A DNA stretch of 64,000 nucleotides from Anisus vortex (lineage: Eukaryota; Mollusca; Gastropoda; Planorbidae): positions 13,301,132 through 13,365,131 of the forward strand of contig OX421497.1 in assembly GCA_949126835.1 (NCBI GenBank), read 5' to 3'. A program made the translations under genes and the position numbers. This document shows positions 45,256 to 56,310 of the stretch, one piece after another. Positions within the stretch are counted from its first letter, which is position 1, and every line of letters begins with the position of its first letter. The notes beneath the pieces are model-generated. The model worked only from the letters and a program-made list of their open reading frames with translations. It was not told where the DNA came from and made no database searches.

Positions 45256-46340
45256 GATAAGTTTCACGATGTTGCTTGAATCAAAATAATTTGAAACAAA
45301 ATATCCATTTCATTTTTTGTTTTTCAGGGTATTCTGATTTCGAAATCTTTCAATTGCGTAGGGCCTTTAGAGGTCTTAAATCCGGCCCTGTTTCAATTAA
45401 TAATTCATATTTTATGTGTAAATTAATGTCATGAATAACATGGGCTGAACATTTAACAATGAATGTAAAATACAGATAATAAAATACATAGTTTATTATA
45501 CATCAAACTAAAAGGCTACTGAACAGTTTATAGCTAGTTATTATGCATTTGAAAATGCATTTTCTTTCCATGACTCAGACAAGGCTGCGCGATCGAACGT
45601 TTCGTCTTCCTATTAGTAATGGACTGGGTCATGAGGAAAGCCGCTGCACACGTCTAGATCCAATTACGGGCACTAACTTACCATCTAGAAGAGTGCCACT
45701 TTCTGGATGATACAGTTTTAGTCTCTTATTATAAAAAATAAGCACAAAAAAAATCAAGAGTAGTACAAGTAGCCAAGTAGCATTATATATCAACTTTCGG
45801 AGATTTCTAACTGATGAAAGTAAAGATAATGATATTTTCTTGGAGATGAAATAGAAAAGCTACAAATTTTTTAAATGCATTGCCAGCTATATTTCAGCAA
45901 ATGAAAACACTGAAATGGAAGTCAACACCAACCTAACTTTAACAGCAGACTTGGCAATATCTAGATGTCATCCTCACAGCTTAATGCACTTTTGAATTTT
46001 TTATTTTATCTTTTGATTTACTTATGCCAATAGCTGACCAATACTTCTAAGTTGACACATCCTTGATGACTTTGTTTAGTTTTGATTAATACTGTAACAA
46101 TAAAATATTAATACACAAAATAAAAACAAAATCATAGATAATTCAATTTTAATAAAACACTAAAATGATGCGATTCTTTAGGTTTAATGAAAACGGTTTT
46201 ATCTAGTAAATTTGGAAAATAATTGGAACATATATTAAAAATTCAATAGTTGACATTTTATTGTTTCCTTTAAAAAAAATTTAATTGAATGTCATAAGAC
46301 AGGGTAAGGTTTAGGTTTCCGAATATTTTGCTGAGTATGT
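45256..46340. other. AT-rich intergenic DNA, nothing recognised
   Basis: No gene or array is seen. A short agggcctttagaggtctta with ccggccctg near 45358-45390 recalls transposon ends but has no partner. Confidence 0.45.
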
Positions 46341-46354
46341 TTTGAGTTAAGCCA

Positions 46355-46360
46355 TTTATT
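46355..46360 (-). promoter_or_regulatory. AATAAA polyadenylation signal of the 47.1 kb gene
   Basis: Minus-strand AATAAA in ccaataaatggc, 175 bp after the stop. Confidence 0.4.
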
Positions 46361-46534
46361 GGTCAGCCTAAAGAATAGTTTCTTTAAAGAATTATTGGCG
46401 ATTTTCTCCAAAAGTAAATCCAGCATTTCGTCGCAGATTATTGGCAGCAAATATTTATGGGTTGTACACAGTTACATTATTTACATAGCCAAATGGTTTA
46501 GGAGCTGTTCCATCAGGTGATCTGGCTTTGTATT

Positions 46535-47083
46535 TTACACCACCAACTGTTCCAGCATATGATCCAGATTTTTTTTAGCATCCCTTTTCCCTTTAATCAT
46601 TCCAGCACATAGTCTAGGTTTCTTGTTCGCAACACCAAATTTTCTATCGAACTTTCCATAAGATGATTCAGCTTTCTTTCTCATATCACCGTTTGGCCCA
46701 GCAACTATTTTAAAAATTGAATTAGCTGCATCTATACCATCTTGAATATTTTGTATATTTTCTCCTAGCTTGCCTGCATAAGATTTAACAAGTGTTACAG
46801 CTTTGCTAGTCATAGAACTGGCTGATCCACCAAACTTTACACCAAGTGTTGCAGCTTTGCTTGTAATTGCTGCAATCTTTGCAGATACTGCAGTTTTGGC
46901 CAGCGCAGCGGCAGCCATTTTAAATCCATACGCCGCAATGAATGGAAGAGCGAAGAAACCTCGTTTCGCGATCACCTGTTCAGTTTCAGTTTCATTGAGT
47001 TCAAACCTTGGGAGTCTTACGTAGGTTGACATGATTGAGCCAGTGGACAAGCATAGAACTATAAAGATGGTGATGTTATGCAT
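46535..47083 (-). CDS. Secreted basic Ala/Lys-rich precursor (182 aa)
   Basis: The start is ATG 47083, right after ttttctacag; the longer frame up to 47101 would use the acceptor tract as coding and is rejected. Residues 1-19 are the signal peptide (MHNITIFIVLCLSTGSIMS), 20-41 the pro-segment with LPR, NETETE and KR at 40-41. The mature part begins GFFALPF, then an Ala/Lys/Ser-rich, probably helical segment (about 50-115), then a basic tail with KKPRLCAG and KGKR (164-167) followed by DAKK. KGKR would suit prohormone cleavage with amidation, if processed. A single cysteine (159) is outside the signal peptide. The tail aligns with the gene at 58.1 kb (shared RDAKK; IQDGIDAAN versus INDGLNAYK). 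Secreted; role unknown. Confidence 0.85.
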   Translation of the reverse strand: MHNITIFIVLCLSTGSIMSTYVRLPRFELNETETEQVIAKRGFFALPFIAAYGFKMAAAALAKTAVSAKIAAITSKAATLGVKFGGSASSMTSKAVTLVKSYAGKLGENIQNIQDGIDAANSIFKIVAGPNGDMRKKAESSYGKFDRKFGVANKKPRLCAGMIKGKRDAKKNLDHMLEQLVV

Positions 47084-47534
47084 CTGTAGAAAACAAAACA
47101 TTAAATTTTGTTATCCTTTAATTTACAGACTCTACTTAAACATTCGATCCGACCCTATTCTTCACTAGAGAATTAAACATTGCATTAGTATTTAAAACAG
47201 GAGATGATTGCTTGCTACACAAAGGTTCTACTGATGTTAAGCTGTTTACTGTTCAAATAGTTCAGGCAATCTATTTAACGACCAAAGGCCACTCAGTAAG
47301 AATATTTAAGATTGTACCTGACATGCAAATAGAAACGAGTTTTTATTGTTTTATCCGTCTTACTTCTGTATTTGATTATTCTGTTGCATTTCCTGTTATT
47401 ATTTAACTTAATCTTGTATGTATGTATTTTTTTACAAATCTAAATTGGTGTACTTACATAATGTTTGCACTTATTAACTTCATTACAAAAATTGTAGTTT
47501 TCATTTGTTGAGTGTTATTGTTATTAGTTGTTAC

Positions 47535-47620
47535 TAAATCAAAGGACAGTTATACAGAATCAAAAGACAGTTATACAGAATCAAAGGACAGTTATACAGA
47601 ATCAAAGAACAGTTATACAG
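47535..47620. repeat. Tandem repeat, 21-bp unit, 4 copies
   Basis: The unit is tcaaaggacagttatacagaa. Copies differ at one or two bases. It lies in the proposed intron of the 47.1 kb gene and yields an in-frame SYTESKD repeat on the plus strand, not considered coding. Confidence 0.92.
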
Positions 47621-47935
47621 AGCTAAACGATTTTAAAAATAGAGTTTGCATTAACATTTTTATACTTTTAAAAAATTGTTTTACATTTTTCCTGTATTAA
47701 TTTATCACCATTCATATTTTAAATATGAAAATTGTGTTAAGAATAATTACAAATTATGGTAGTATGCCTATTAATAGATACAATTTTGTTCACAAAATGA
47801 GGACTTAAAACTTTGGAATTTTTAACCAATCTCAGATTTAGTATGAAGTTGCAGCTATTGAAAAAAAAAAGATTAAATGTCCGATTTTAATACCTTAAGA
47901 TGAAGTTTAGATTTTGTTTTTTATTTCCTACTCAC

Positions 47936-47970
47936 CTTTCACCAGAGGCCTATTCAGTTTACTTCCAGAC
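47936..47970 (-). other. Tentative exon 1 donor of the 47.1 kb gene
   Basis: A good donor, ggtgaaag|gtgagt, lies at 47936/47935 on the minus strand, giving an 852-bp intron, close to the 821 and 890 bp of the paralogues. No TATA box was seen at the expected distance, so the exon is only a candidate. Confidence 0.3.
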
Positions 47971-48309
47971 GATTATTCTAATGGGAGAAAAAATTCACTA
48001 ACTTTGATTAAGTATTATTACATCAGAAAAAAGAAGATATGAATTAAAGAATTGATATTCAAAATGTATAATACTATTATTCCTAAATTCAGAAATGTCT
48101 CAAAAAATCAAATGAAAAAAAAATGGAAAACATAAGTTTCAATAAGTTTTATTAATTTAACCTACATCTTTGTACTTTCTCCCGTATATTACATTCAGTA
48201 ATTTCTATTTGTTTATCACGTGCTCAATCTTTGTATCTTTTGTAATGTGTGTATCAAGAAAGAAAAACAAATAAATATGTCTTGCTCCTGGTGCGTAAAC
48301 AAGGAACAC

Positions 48310-48580
48310 TCCATTCAACTGTAGGACGACGAACGCTGAGATGGTTTTGGTCATACTGTCCGGCATGACTCTTTGGCCAAAACCCATCTTACAGGGTATA
48401 GTGCAAGGAGCAGGCAGAAAATGTGGCCAGAAAAATAAGTGGTTGAGTAAAAGAGTGGACCAAACTACCTCTTGATACGCTTCTACAAATGGCTTCTGGC
48501 CTGTTACGAATCAAGAAATCTGGTTACTCGCATCGTTGTAGCACCCCAACTGGTCATGATGATGAGCCAGTTCCCCCCCC
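48310..48580 (+). mobile_element. LINE 3' coding fragment, degenerate
   Basis: Across frames, the translation shows a degraded WFGHxxRHDSLAKTILQG motif, then QGIVQGAGRK and a VVAPQ-like end. These are C-terminal signatures of the LINE group seen at 1.7-2.0 kb. Only the end of the element remains. Confidence 0.55.
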
Positions 48581-48774
48581 TGTTTTCCAATTGTATATTT
48601 GCGTTACCCAGGAAAGGATGTGGGTTAATATACTTTATTCAAAGGTAACAATGTAACAATAACATTTTGAAATAAAATGTATCAAATATTTTTTCATTGT
48701 TGATTGATTAGAGGAATTGGTTGATGGAAATTCATTTCCCACACCAACAAACGTAGCCTGTAACATTGTAAGTA

Positions 48775-48938
48775 AAATAACCCGTCGGACCAAATTGATC
48801 CTTAGGGCAGGTGAAGTAGCGTTCACCAGTACATACTAGGTGATTGTACGGCTAGCAATATGCACAGCCGCCTTTATTTTACACCAACTAAGGTCATCAG
48901 AGTTGTGTAGACTAAGGGACAACCGTGCCCCCGTAGCC
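48775..48938 (-). mobile_element. SINE fragment, family 1
   Basis: Minus strand: ggctacgggggcacggttgt, ttagttggtgtaaaataaag, then gcggctgtgcatattgctag. The adjacent (TTC)n and LINE at 48939 abut its edge, so one may have inserted beside or into the other. Confidence 0.65.
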
Positions 48939-50610
48939 TTCTTCTTCTTCTTCTTTACGTGCCAGGTCTGGAACAAACATCGGCGGTCATGACTCTCCAT
49001 TCTTTCCTGTTGTTAGCTTTTTGCAGAAAGTTATTATTACTTATGTTGTTGTTCGTGGCCCATTCGTTCAGGCTTTCTACATATGTTAGCCTTTGTCTTC
49101 CTCTGTCTCTCTTACCAGATATTTTCCCACACAAAGCCAGTCTTTCTATACCATTTTTCCTATAGATGTGTCCTAGAAATTTCATCTGTCTATTCCTAAT
49201 GGTGTTAATGAGTTCTCTTGAGGTACATGCTGTTTTCAACACCTCTGCATTAGATTTCTTTTCAGTCCATGATATTCTCATCATCCTTCTTAGAACCCAC
49301 ATTTCTACTGCCTCCAATCTTTTCCTTGTTTCATTATCAATAGTCCAACATTCACATCCATATAGAAGAACAGACCAAACATACCCCTTCAGTATGCGCA
49401 TTTTGGTACATATTCTGATATTCCTGTTTTTCATGATACTGCTTAAGCTCATGAAGCTGTTTTTAGCTATTGCGATTCTTCTCTTTATTTCTTTGTTGCA
49501 TTTGCCTTCCTGTGTTATTGTATAGCCTAGATACTGGAAAGAATTGATTTGCTTGATGTTTTCACCTTCACTGGATAAAGAGCATCTTGGAGGTTGTCTT
49601 TTCTTAGAGATTACCATTACTTCGGTCTTACTGAGATTGAGTGTTAATCCTTTAAGTCGGCTCTCTTCTACCACCTTATTTAGAATAGTTTGCAGGAAAC
49701 TTTCTGATTCTGCTATTAGTACCGTGTCGTCTGCATATCTCAGATTATTTATATTCTTTCCTCCGACTTTAATACCATCTAGGTGTTCGATATTCCGGAG
49801 TATTATTTCACTGTAGATGTTGAAGAGGTCTGGTGATAAAACACATCTCTGTCTTACTCCTCTCTTTATTGGTTTGAATGCACTTAACTCCCCTTCATAT
49901 CTAATGGCAGCTTCTTGCTTCCAGTATAGATTTCTTATTATTCTGAGGTCTTTACCATCTATGTCCAGATCTTGTAATATATTAAATAGATCTTGATGTT
50001 TGACTTTGTCAAATGCCTTAGAATAATCTATAAAGCATAGATACAGGTCTTTTTGCATCTGGATGCATCTTTCAATTAACATAGATAAGGTGAAAATAGC
50101 ATTTCTTGTGCTTTTATCTGCAACGAATCCAAACTGGGTTTCTGAAATTTCAGGACGAATTTTACTTGTTATTCTTTCCATGATTATTCTGAGGAGTATT
50201 TTTGTGACATGATTCATTAAGCTAATTGTTCTGTGTGATTCACACTCTGTTGCTCCAGGTTTCTTGGGTATTGTGATGAAAATTGATCTGCTTAAGCTTG
50301 AGGGGATCTTACCAGTATCATATATTTTGTTAACAAGTTGAGTTATTTCATTTATGCCTATTTCTCCCAATGCGTCATATATTTCCACTGGAATGTCTGG
50401 CCCTGGGGCCTTACCATGTTTCATTTTCTTGATAGCATTTTCAACCTCGTCTTTCAATATTGGTGGGCCTTCAATATTTTTGGTAGAATTTCTTCAATCG
50501 CCACCTCAATGCATCTATTGAATTCCTGCCATCTTTCTTCCACTTCGCATAAGTTGTCAAGTTCTTCAAATTTATTTTTTACAGCTATTACATTACAGCC
50601 TACATAAAGC
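48939..50610 (-). mobile_element. 5'-truncated non-LTR retrotransposon with long RT frame
   Basis: The element ends on the minus strand with (GAA)n at 48939-48956, a typical LINE tail. It contains one long RT-bearing frame and, just upstream (50600-50460), a broken-off piece reading KFEELDNLCEVEERWQEFN in another frame. No endonuclease remains. A LINE distinct from the copy at 1.6-4.9 kb. Confidence 0.88.
48955..50457 (-). pseudogene. Reverse transcriptase frame of the 49 kb LINE (500 codons, 5'-truncated)
   Basis: All RT palm motifs are in one frame: KMKHGKAPGP at 11-20, FIDYSKAFDKV at 142-152, a GVRQ-x-CVLSPDLFN block at 200-212, and the catalytic YADD at 241-244. The C-terminal part has YGCECWTID, the RRMMRISW segment and the MKFLGHIYRKNG motif. 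Oddities: arginine replaces the usual glycine in the GVRQGC motif, and one residue is missing in the GPDxIPVE motif. The ATG at 50457 is only the first in frame; the true protein began further 5' in a region now lost. It looks younger than the other LINEs here but is unlikely to be active. Confidence 0.88.
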
Positions 50611-50819
50611 TTTATATATTAAGGTCTTTGTCGTACGTACATAATTATTTACAATCATCTTACCTTCAGTTAAATTATCATATATAATGATCAGTAAACA
50701 TCAAGTGTATCAAGTTGTTATTGTCAAGTCGTCACCAGAGAAAAACTGTGATTTTGGAAATAATGAGTACTGATATTGGAAGCCTTCAATCCTGTGATCT
50801 AATGTATTTTTTAAGAACA

Positions 50820-51249
50820 CCAGCTGTTATGCCCGTCAAAATGATGGAGAAACGAATTATTACAATGTGTTTTGTTAAAAGAGAAAGAAACAAATAACTA
50901 ACACTATTACAATAAAAACTGTAGTGAGAACTTTTTTGGGGGGGTATTTAGTTTTTGTTCCTTTTTTATTGAAAGCATTTTAAAGGGAGATCATTATGAA
51001 ATAGCGCTAGTTTAGAACCTTAACATATGGTGATTAGTAATAGGTCTACGTTTATTTAAAAAAAAATTAACGAATTAAGCAATATTTCTTATATAATCAA
51101 AACTTCTTTTGGAGGACGTTTCGATTTATACATTTAACTTTTGTGCCGATCGGTCAAATGGCCTAGGAGTCTATAGCGAACAAACATATTATTATAAATA
51201 TAGAGATATACAAACATATAAACAAACTCACGGTAATTATATATAATGA
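50820..51249 (-). mobile_element. Helitron copy H3, 430 bp, internally deleted
   Basis: On the minus strand it starts TCATTATATATAATTACCG at 51249, preceded by A, and ends hairpin plus gggcataacagCTGG followed by T at 50820. The middle keeps cgatttatacattta and catttgaccgatcgg but lacks most of the body of H2. It belongs to the same family as H1 and H2. Confidence 0.75.
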
Positions 51250-52220
51250 TTATAACTATAGTTCCGAATTAAAATCAGCTTTGAGATTGAGAATTACACA
51301 CTTCTAATGCATTTTATTAAAATACAAATATCCGCAAGACTCGAGAGACTTAGGCTTCATAAATGCTTGGCTATTTATCTACCCTGCAAGAGTTGCGGTG
51401 AATAAAAAGTGATGACGACATTTAAGTATTTCGGTTTTAAAAATGAGCCCTGTTCGAACTATAATATTATAACCTTTCAAACCAGGTGGCGTATCAGTGC
51501 GAACTCATTTTTGTTCTTATTTTGTTTTACACCGACGCTTAATGCAATAAAAAAATGAAGTTGCAACAGAGGGCATGGGCACATGTCAATTTTACATCGT
51601 TTGATTTAATGAATAGTTCTGGGGAATATGCCGTTAATATGAGCATACAAAGGGTTCAATTGCTTGACATTCTCTATTTTTTTCGAGTGGGCGCTTCAAA
51701 CTTCACAAGATTTATTGCTAGTGAAAGTTAAATTGGTACTTTTCGTAACCACTAAGTATTTATTTTTTTATGTCGATAATTCTGTTCTTTGAATATTAGG
51801 CCTACAGTTTTATCTTATGGCCCTTGGATCTCTTTATGCCTGTATTTGTTTATAGTATAAACTACTTGGCCCATCAATAGTCTTTCTATAGGTTTTTGTG
51901 CAAGGTTCGCCTTTATGTTTTGAAAGTTTAAAAAGTTAGCAGAAAAGTAAACAATTTAATGCTACCACGATTACTATTAACCATAGTGCTATTAAATGAA
52001 AATATTGCACAACACATTAAAAACAAAAACAGTGAATTCGAAAAAAAATAATTTTAATTATAAAAAGAAAAATTCGTAAAGTATAATTATGGTTTGCAAT
52101 GAACTGCATGCATTTTTTTCTTCATTTTATTAAAATGTGGAAAAGTCTAATATATATTTATTTTTTTACTTATAGTACTAATACTTTGAGAAAAAGAACA
52201 TTCTTCAGTAATTCATTTGT
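51250..52220. other. AT-rich intergenic DNA, nothing recognised
   Basis: No coding region, RNA gene or tandem array is supported. Confidence 0.5.
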
Positions 52221-52221
52221 A

Positions 52222-52573
52222 AAGTAAAGAACTGCACCTTGTTGGTCAATAATTAGACCTTGATAATATTGATAATATTGTGCCTAATTGGAATTTCTTG
52301 TTCATTCAACGTGCCAACAGCCAAAAAGTCATCTAGCTCTATCACTAAATTTATTTTAAGCAAGACTTGCAGAGTCTTCCGCGCGGTAGTAAAAATCGAT
52401 CTGCATGCCAAGTCTAGCAAGCGTTGCATAGGTTTCCGACCTCTGAAGTAAACCATTGGCTGCTCCACCTACAAGTAGCAGTCTACCAGCAACTCCTTGA
52501 ACTGTTCCAAGTGGATTGTTGATTAGACTTTGTGTTAGCCCACCAACAATTGGAAGATCACCAGCTACTGGAT
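52222..52573 (-). pseudogene. 3' fragment of an LPLVGG-repeat precursor, with insertion
   Basis: The plus-strand stretch 52448-52573 matches the complement of the 41.3 kb gene around codons 100-145 (ccattggctgctccacctac, gttccaagtggattgttga). The stretch 52231-52261 (accttgttggtcaa) matches the codons just downstream. About 186 bp of unrelated sequence separate them. No signal peptide or promoter is left. Confidence 0.82.
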
Positions 52574-52755
52574 TTGTTCTGGGTTTTTTTTAATGTTTTC
52601 TTTACTTCTTTAGTTAATGGGTCCCATCGTGAAGATGTATTTTATAATATAGAACTAACTAATGAATAGAGGCATTTGTTTTTGTCTCTTTTTATTTATT
52701 ACTCTTAGCAGTTAGCACTTTTCTGGGTAGAAAGGCATACTTTAGTTAGATTCCC

Positions 52756-53003
52756 AATGGACCGTATTGCTGCTGAGAGTTAACACCCTTGCCCCTTATA
52801 CAAGTCAATCTTATATACCGTAATTGTAAAGATTGCTGCTGAGAGTTAACACCCTTGCCGCTTATACAAGTCAATCTTATATACCGTAATTGTAAAGATT
52901 GCTGCTGAGAGTTAACACCCTTGCCCCTTATACAAGTCAATCTTATATACCGTAATTGTAAAATGGGCAAGGGTGTTAACTCTCAGCAGCAATACGGCCC
53001 ATT
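52756..53003. mobile_element. Short inverted-repeat element with triplicated unit
   Basis: The left arm (accgtattgctgctgagagt, taacacccttgccc) and right arm (gggcaagggtgttaactctc, agcagcaatacggccc) are inverted copies of about 38 bp. Between them the segment from the left arm through accgtaattgtaaa is repeated in tandem three times (66-bp period). It is a MITE-like element whose arm and stem have been amplified. Confidence 0.75.
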
Positions 53004-53489
53004 ATGTAATTTATCGGTCTTTTTGTAAGAATGTTTATGTTGGAATTTACACTTTTTAAAAAATTAACTATAGCTTTTTATTGCGCTTCATTGTGGTAGT
53101 ATTAATTTAATTATTCTGCAAATATTTAAACATATAAAAACTGAAAAGTATACCATGCCAAAAATAAGGCAGACACAACATGTCCACAAATTATGAAGTA
53201 TAGCGATCAATGAGGTCGTATAGAAAATAAACAAATTAACTAAATTAGAAGAAAAAAAAACACGAAATATAATTGTAAACTTTGTAAACCCTTCTTCGAT
53301 CATATTAATGGCTTAGATTGGAACTATTTCAACAATCTAAAGGTGCTCTATCGTGCTCTGATCTGATCAAAACCCTCCGTTCCGCCGACTTAATTTAAGT
53401 GTTGAGTCTGGCTATAAAACACAAACACATGAATGTAAACCAAGCCTTTGCACTGATACACTCACAGGCGAGGCCTGGTTTACAGGGGC

Positions 53490-53575
53490 TATTTAAGTGC
53501 AAGGAGATCACTTCTCGAAACAAAAATACTTAGAATGTCAACATTACTTTCCATTTTTGATCAACTGTCGCCAAG
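53490..53575 (+). promoter_or_regulatory. Possible orphan promoter and exon 1 of the gene family
   Basis: A TATA-like tatttaag (53490-53497) is followed at 53575 by the donor cgccaag|gtaaac, giving a first exon of about 55 nt. Size, spacing and the ccaaggtaaa junction equal those of the 30.3 kb gene. No cag-ATG coding exon of the family follows until 58104, so it is either an alternative upstream exon of that gene or a relic. Confidence 0.35.
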
Positions 53576-54020
53576 GTAAACTATAAAAACTATCATCAAT
53601 TATCCGATGAAACGCATTTAATTATAAAAGACAAATTCTCCTTGGTGCCGCGTTAAACGACCTTTTATTTTTCTTCAGATACATTAGAACTCTGTAAATG
53701 TGTAACTCACTCAAAGTGAATTTCAAGCTAAACTTTGCTCGTTGTACTTTGAGAATCAACTAGAACACTAAAAACTTCCAACTTTTGTTATGTGATCGAT
53801 GAGTTGTTTAGATACTTAATACGGTCCTTGACTCATTAATTTACGAAATCAAAATTAGAGCCTTTTTATTGCCAGTTTTAACACTAACAACTTGTAACAA
53901 CTTTACCTTAGCTGAATACTGCATGCGAGAATAGAAAATAGAAAGATAAGGTTAGTATATTTTATTTTCGCTAGTATATAATATAGCCTATCTTTTAATG
54001 TAGATAATGTTGTTCTAAAG

Positions 54021-54048
54021 ACATAACAATATATATATATTGTTATGT
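54021..54048. repeat. Perfect 28-bp palindrome
   Basis: acataacaatatat joined to its exact complement. It may extrude as a cruciform; no further context. Confidence 0.9.
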
Positions 54049-54074
54049 GTGTATAGCAGTATAGCATGTTTAAT

Positions 54075-54130
54075 TAGCTTAAGACGCAATAATCTTCTGT
54101 ATAGAAGGAAGGAGTATCTGTAACATAAAA
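54075..54130 (+). mobile_element. SINE fragment, family 2
   Basis: agacgcaataatcttctgta and tagaaggaaggagtatctgt match the body of the copies at 56850 and 43780. Confidence 0.45.
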
Positions 54131-54860
54131 GTGAAAGTAAGATTTGCCCGATATTAATAAAAATTAAAAACATTTAATGGAAACATTCTCCCAAATATAT
54201 TTTTAATATAACATAATAATACATGATGGTGAATAAGTATATTTATAAAATGAGACAAAATATGGCCGTTATATGAGAGCATTATGATATTACGTCATTT
54301 AGAGTTTAGAGTCATGTTCCTTTACGTGAATTAAAGAAAATAATAGTATTAGACGCTACTTCTACCAAATAGTTTTTTTTTAAATAAAATGTTGTTATTT
54401 TTTTTTGTTTTTTTTGTTTGTTTGTTGTTGTTGTTTTTTTTTTTTTGGGGGGGGGAGTTAAATCACAAATTGGTGTTTAAATTGTTTCAAGTAATATTGA
54501 AATTATTTAGTTATTAATAAAGTCTATTGTACATCTTATTGCAGAAATAAATAGAAGGATTTTTTCGAACATGTCAGAAGGCGGAAGGAAATGAATACTA
54601 GAAATATTTAGAGCCTTTGAGAAAAAAAAAATTTATCCACAGAAATAGGCCTAATCTTTAAGTCAAAATTAGATATAAATTAAAACAAAACTCTAAATGC
54701 ATTCTAGGAACAATTCTCAACTGGGCTGGCTTAATGTTTCTTGAAAGTATTTAGCTAGTCTTGCAGTCTGCTGGAATGAAGGTTGAAGATAATTGGATGT
54801 CAATAATGTGAATAAATTTAATATTTCAAAACTGGAATCAGTCGTTCATTTGTATCACAG
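54131..54860. other. AT-rich intergenic DNA with poly-T/G run
   Basis: Nothing gene-like. A long T run interrupted by gtttg ends in gggggggg near 54447-54455. Confidence 0.5.
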
Positions 54861-54861
54861 T

Positions 54862-55828
54862 GATTTTGTATGACACACAATCGATCGTCCGTCGAACAGT
54901 TTACCGGTTTAATCAAAGACTATACTGGATCACCAACTTTTGTATGACACACAATCGATCGTCCGTCAAACAGTTTACCGGTTTAATCAAAGACTATACT
55001 GGATCACCAACTTTTGTATGACACACAATCGATCGTCCGTCAAACAGTTTACCGGTTTAATCAAAGACTATACTGGATCACCAACTTTTGTATGACACAC
55101 AATCGATCGTCCGTCAAACAGTTTACCGGTTTAATCAAAGACTATACTGGATCACCAACTTTTGTATGACACACAATCGATCGTCCGTCAAACAGTTTAC
55201 CGGTTTAATCAAAGACTATACTGTATCACCAACTTTTGTATGACACACAATCGATCGTCCGTCAAACAGTTTACCGGTTTAATCAAAGACTATACTGGAT
55301 CACCAACTTTTGTATGACACACAATCGATCGTCCGTCGAACAGTTTACCGGTTTAATCAAAGACTATACTGGATCACCAACTTTTGTATGACACACAATC
55401 GATCGTCCGTCAAACAGTTTACCGGTTTAATCAAAGACTATACTGGATCACCAACTTTTGTATGACACACAATCGATCGTCCGTCAAACAGTTTACCGGT
55501 TTAATCAAAGACTATACTGGATCACCAACTTTTGTATGACACACAATCGATCGTCCGTCAAACAGTTTACCGGTTTAATCAAAGACTATACTGGATCACC
55601 AACTTTTGTATGACACACAATCGATCGTCCGTCAAACAGTTTACCGGTTTAATCAAAGACTATACTGGATCACCAACTTTTGTATGACACACAATCGATC
55701 GTCCGTCAAACAGTTTACCGGTTTAATCAAAGACTATACTGGATCACCAACTTTTGTATGACACACAATCGATCGTCCGTCAAACAGTTTACCGGTTTAA
55801 TCAAAGACTATACTGGATCACCAACTTC
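54862..55828. repeat. Satellite array, 74-bp unit, 13 copies
   Basis: The unit starts ttgtatgacacacaatcgat and includes gtttaccggtttaatcaaag and actatactggatcaccaac. Copies are almost identical: gtcgaacag replaces gtcaaacag in copies 1 and 7, and one copy has ctgtatc for ctggatc. Short open frames at its right edge are artefacts. Confidence 0.97.
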
Positions 55829-55908
55829 AACAAGCGGTACCCTCTTTATTCCAGTTATAACAAAATAAAAAGTTTAGGGGTCATTTTAATAACCTCAAAC
55901 CAGCAAAT

Positions 55909-56113
55909 ACGTTTCAATTTGAAATACATTGAAATACAATTGACAGAAAACGTTTCAATTTGAAATACATTGAAATACAATTGACAGAAAACGTTTCAAT
56001 TTGAAATACATTGAAATACAATTGACAGAAAACGTTTCAATTTGAAATACATTGAAATACAATTGACAGAAAACGTTTCAATTTGAAATACATTGAAATA
56101 CAATTGACAGAAA
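55909..56113. repeat. Tandem repeat, 41-bp unit, 5 copies
   Basis: The unit starts acgtttcaatttgaaata and ends caattgacagaaa. All five copies look identical. It lies 80 bp past the 74-bp array. Confidence 0.96.
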
Positions 56114-56234
56114 ACGGACACGAAACAAAACAACGATAAGCCTGTTAAATATTTTTGTAACATTATTTGATGTTATTATTTACTTGTGCCTGCAGTTCTA
56201 AGTTGTTATGGTGCTGTATATTTGTTTTAAATTA

Positions 56235-56310
56235 TTGCTTATGGTCGGGGCCGGCTAATCCATTTGGGCAACCTAGGCGGCCGCCTAGGATGCAAAAGTT
56301 GGAAAGGGTA
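56235..56310. mobile_element. Possible DNA-transposon end with 18-bp palindrome
   Basis: gtcggggccggctaatccat leads into the perfect palindrome cctaggcggccgcctagg. G+C-rich ends of this type occur on dispersed DNA elements. No partner end was found. Confidence 0.4.

Noticed and set aside
48959..50607. Plus-strand frames opposite the 49 kb LINE
   Set aside because: Shadows of the minus-strand RT frame; they lack any domain.
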